Below are positions 61,754 through 64,000 of a stretch of 64,000 nucleotides of DNA, piece by piece. Every line of letters starts with the position of its first letter. Position 1 is the first letter of the stretch. A program made the position numbers and the translations under genes. The notes under the pieces were generated by a model, which worked only from the letters and a program-made list of their open reading frames with translations, was not told the DNA's origin and ran no database searches. The DNA comes from Ga0077555 sp050187415 (lineage in GTDB: Bacteria > Pseudomonadota > Alphaproteobacteria > Rhizobiales > Hyphomicrobiaceae): NCBI GenBank assembly GCA_050187415.1, contig JBFWXN010000021.1, positions 1-64,000 of the forward strand, read 5' to 3'.

Positions 61754-64000
61754 TCAGCTCATGGGCGCACCGCGGTCGGGCGCGACGCTCGACCCGGCCT
61801 GCTCGCCCTCGCGCAGCTCGCTCACGAGCTCGACGATCGCCTCGTCGCGATTGAAAGCACCTTCGAGAGCCATGAATCGGCGCAGATGCTCGTCGAGAAT
61901 GTGGAAGCGGGCGATCTCGTTTTCGCTCAAACGGCTGCTGCCGGCCTGATCCTCGAGCGTGGCGCCGCGATCCTTCAATTCACGGATCATCTCGTCGATC
62001 ATCTGATGATAGGGGCCATCGGCAGTCATGATGAGGACAGGCAACATTCGCCTGACATTGTCGACCTCGGACTCGAGGACCTGCACGTCGCCGACACCGC
62101 TCCGCTGAAGCTGGAGATAGGTGTCGTCGATGTTCTGCTCGATCTCGCCGGCCAGTTGCTGAATGCCCGCACCGACGGGCCCTCGGCGTTCGACAAGACT
62201 GCGCAAGGCGGCGGCGACCGGTTCGGGCCGTGTTTGCCAGATCGCCTCGATCTCGTCGTCGCCCCAGGTGCCCCAACGCTGCAGCGCGCCGGAGATGACC
62301 TTTTTGCGAATGTCGCCTGCGAGCCGGCTGGCGCCTGGCTTTCGCGGCGGCGGGCGCGGTTCATCGGAATTGGCGGCGTTCGTCTGCAACGGTATCGGCT
62401 GCTGATGCCTCGGCTCGGCGCCCGAGGGGCCGCGCGCGGTCCTGGCCTCGATCCGCGGGGCGTCGTTCGACATCAGCGCCAGAGGCTGATCATGCGGCAG
62501 GCTGCCATCGTCACGGAGGGTCGGATGCCCGAATCGCGCTCGAACGACATCCGATCGGAAGGCGGTTACCGCGCCGGCCCGCATCAGCAGCAACGTCTTA
62601 TAAAAATCGGTCGATACGAAATAGCGGCCGTTCTCGTTCTCGCGGCGCACGGCGCCCGACACCGTAGCGCCCGCGCCCAATGTGTTCAGCACCAGCCGCT
62701 TCTTGGCCTCGTCGGGGATGCGGAACGGGTAGGTCTCGGCGGCGAAACCTTCCGAGTCCGAAACAGGGTGCATCTCAGACAGAACCAGGTCGGCATTGGC
62801 CTGAGGCTCGGGCAGAAGCGCGACGCCGATGACGTTTACGAGTTGGCGTTGATTGAGCGCCGCCGGCTTGGCTTTCCAGGGCTTGCGCTGCGCCAGTGTC
62901 AGATACCGCACGAGGCCCGAGTGCAAGCGATAGCGGCTCGGCTGCCCATCCACGGGATGCACAGCCGAAATGTTCGAGCCGGCATTCAGCACCTTGCGCA
63001 TTTCATCCAGCAACGGCTCCTGCTCGTCGAGCACGATCTCGGACGAGAAGCCATCGACGTTGCGAATGGGCTGGAGCGCGCCGAGCAAGGCGGAGAGAAC
63101 CGCGGCCGGATCGACCGTCTGACCAAGCGTCGCGTCGATCGTGGCGTTGAGCTGATCGGCCGACATCTCACTGTTATGCTCGACCTCCGTCAATGGCGAA
63201 CGAACGGCATTCGCGCCGAACAGCCCCGACATGAAAACGAGGCTCTCGAGGGCGATGGCGATCGCCAAGGCAAGGTAGGCGAGGCGATTGCCATCGAGGA
63301 ACGCATTCCACGTCACGACGAACCGGTGGGCCTTGTCGTCGCGATTGAGATCAATCGACGAGAGGCGCGCCGCCATCTCGCTGGAATCGGCGGTCGGCAG
63401 GCCGGAATCCTGCAAGCAGCGCCGTCCGAATTCGAGGAGCGCATCCGTGCCGCCCGAAGTCGGCAGCTTGTCTCCACCAGCACAGCTCCGTGTGAAGGAC
63501 AACAGACCGGCATTGAGTGCAAAGACGCGGGCTGCGGCTTCCGTCGCGGGCTTTGGATCGCAATCGATGCCGCGAACCCTGTCGCGGGTCGCGGGGGCCG
63601 CGGTCATAGCGCCCAGAAGCTGGGCGCATTGCGAGGTCAGCGCGTCGAGGTGCTCGACTGTCGGCTCCTGGCGGAACTGGTTGACCGAGCGCTCGAATGC
63701 GGAACGAACGCGCGCGGGATCAACGCGCGGCGCCTGCGCCGCGCCGCCCTTGGAGCTCTCGGCGGCGGCAATTCGCTGGGCAGCGGTGTCGGCCTCACCT
63801 CTCAGCTTGGCGAGATCGCCATCAACGGCGGCGATCTCGCGCTCGATCTGGGCGACCCGCCTATCGAGGGTTTCGAGCCGCTTTTGCGCATCGCCGACGC
63901 GCTGCTCCTGAATCTTGTAGGCGTCCTGCAGTTGCTGAAGCTCGGCCTGACGCTGCCGGTATATGGGACCCTTGCCGACCTTGAGCGTCCCTTCCGCGCC
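61754..64000 (-). CDS. Large coiled-coil membrane protein, 5' end beyond the window
   Basis: The frame is open from the stop at 61754 to the window edge, at least 748 residues, so the first ATG inside (63607) is not the true start. The part encoded at 63608-64000 is a long coiled coil (QRQAELQQLQDAYKIQEQRV and on). A cysteine-containing segment, a membrane helix AYLALAIAIALESLVFMSGLFGANAV (near 63240) and a long mixed cytosolic tail follow. The tail includes a Pro/Arg-rich linker and ends in acidic helices. I do not recognise a family. Confidence 0.7.
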   Translation of the reverse strand, partial: GAEGTLKVGKGPIYRQRQAELQQLQDAYKIQEQRVGDAQKRLETLDRRVAQIEREIAAVDGDLAKLRGEADTAAQRIAAAESSKGGAAQAPRVDPARVRSAFERSVNQFRQEPTVEHLDALTSQCAQLLGAMTAAPATRDRVRGIDCDPKPATEAAARVFALNAGLLSFTRSCAGGDKLPTSGGTDALLEFGRRCLQDSGLPTADSSEMAARLSSIDLNRDDKAHRFVVTWNAFLDGNRLAYLALAIAIALESLVFMSGLFGANAVRSPLTEVEHNSEMSADQLNATIDATLGQTVDPAAVLSALLGALQPIRNVDGFSSEIVLDEQEPLLDEMRKVLNAGSNISAVHPVDGQPSRYRLHSGLVRYLTLAQRKPWKAKPAALNQRQLVNVIGVALLPEPQANADLVLSEMHPVSDSEGFAAETYPFRIPDEAKKRLVLNTLGAGATVSGAVRRENENGRYFVSTDFYKTLLLMRAGAVTAFRSDVVRARFGHPTLRDDGSLPHDQPLALMSNDAPRIEARTARGPSGAEPRHQQPIPLQTNAANSDEPRPPPRKPGASRLAGDIRKKVISGALQRWGTWGDDEIEAIWQTRPEPVAAALRSLVERRGPVGAGIQQLAGEIEQNIDDTYLQLQRSGVGDVQVLESEVDNVRRMLPVLIMTADGPYHQMIDEMIRELKDRGATLEDQAGSSRLSENEIARFHILDEHLRRFMALEGAFNRDEAIVELVSELREGEQAGSSVAPDRGAPMS

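Overview
The window reads as a chromosomal segment of an alphaproteobacterium, most likely of the order Hyphomicrobiales (Rhizobiales). The DNA is GC-rich and nearly every long gene has antisense shadow frames. It carries blocks typical of that order: crcB-rluC ... HAD phosphatase-ATP12, perM-hdaA, heparinase-like gene-purH, pgsA-moaD-moaE and olsB-olsA. ATP12 chaperones and HdaA are themselves alphaproteobacterial markers. I see no tRNA, rRNA, CRISPR array or prophage. The only clear mobile DNA is the 5' end of an IS630-type transposase at the left edge. The organism cannot be named from the sequence.

Left third (1-26 kb) is mostly catabolic. It begins with a methylisocitrate lyase-type enzyme and an orphan solute-binding protein. 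Next come two adjacent acyl-CoA dehydrogenases, only one of which keeps a recognisable catalytic base, divergent from a flavin-dependent monooxygenase. At 7.2-14.0 kb a co-oriented cluster reads GntR regulator, oxalyl-CoA decarboxylase, formyl-CoA transferase, a 10-formyl-THF hydrolase-like protein and formate-THF ligase. This is an oxalate pathway that feeds formate into the folate pool, with a palindromic operator before the regulator. After a flippase and a D,D-carboxypeptidase, 17.6-23.9 kb holds hyuA-hyuB-sarcosine/dimethylglycine dehydrogenase-like genes in one coupled unit, followed by an FMO-type monooxygenase.

Middle third (26-46 kb) mixes housekeeping with membrane-lipid genes. A likely phosphate-starvation lipid-remodelling unit (PlcP-like phospholipase C, BtaA, BtaB) sits inside the otherwise conserved rluC-HAD-ATP12 run. 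A Pho-box-like repeat lies just after the rluC stop. Ornithine-lipid genes olsB-olsA lie 8 kb away, so two phosphorus-free lipid routes are encoded close together. Isovaleryl-CoA dehydrogenase, a class III CoA-transferase, an FAH-family enzyme, pgsA, moaDE, a GMC oxidoreductase, hdaA and a PerM-type transporter fill the rest.

Right third (46-64 kb) has purH, a GtrB/GtrA pair and a YfhO-type membrane protein flanking ribA. Then pckA and methylmalonyl-CoA mutase diverge from a 665-base control region holding repeated TCTAGCAG motifs and a 24-base perfect palindrome. A NIPSNAP protein, an enoyl-CoA hydratase-family protein and a large coiled-coil membrane protein cut by the window end follow. 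PckA, the mutase and the methylisocitrate lyase together point to growth on short-chain acids.
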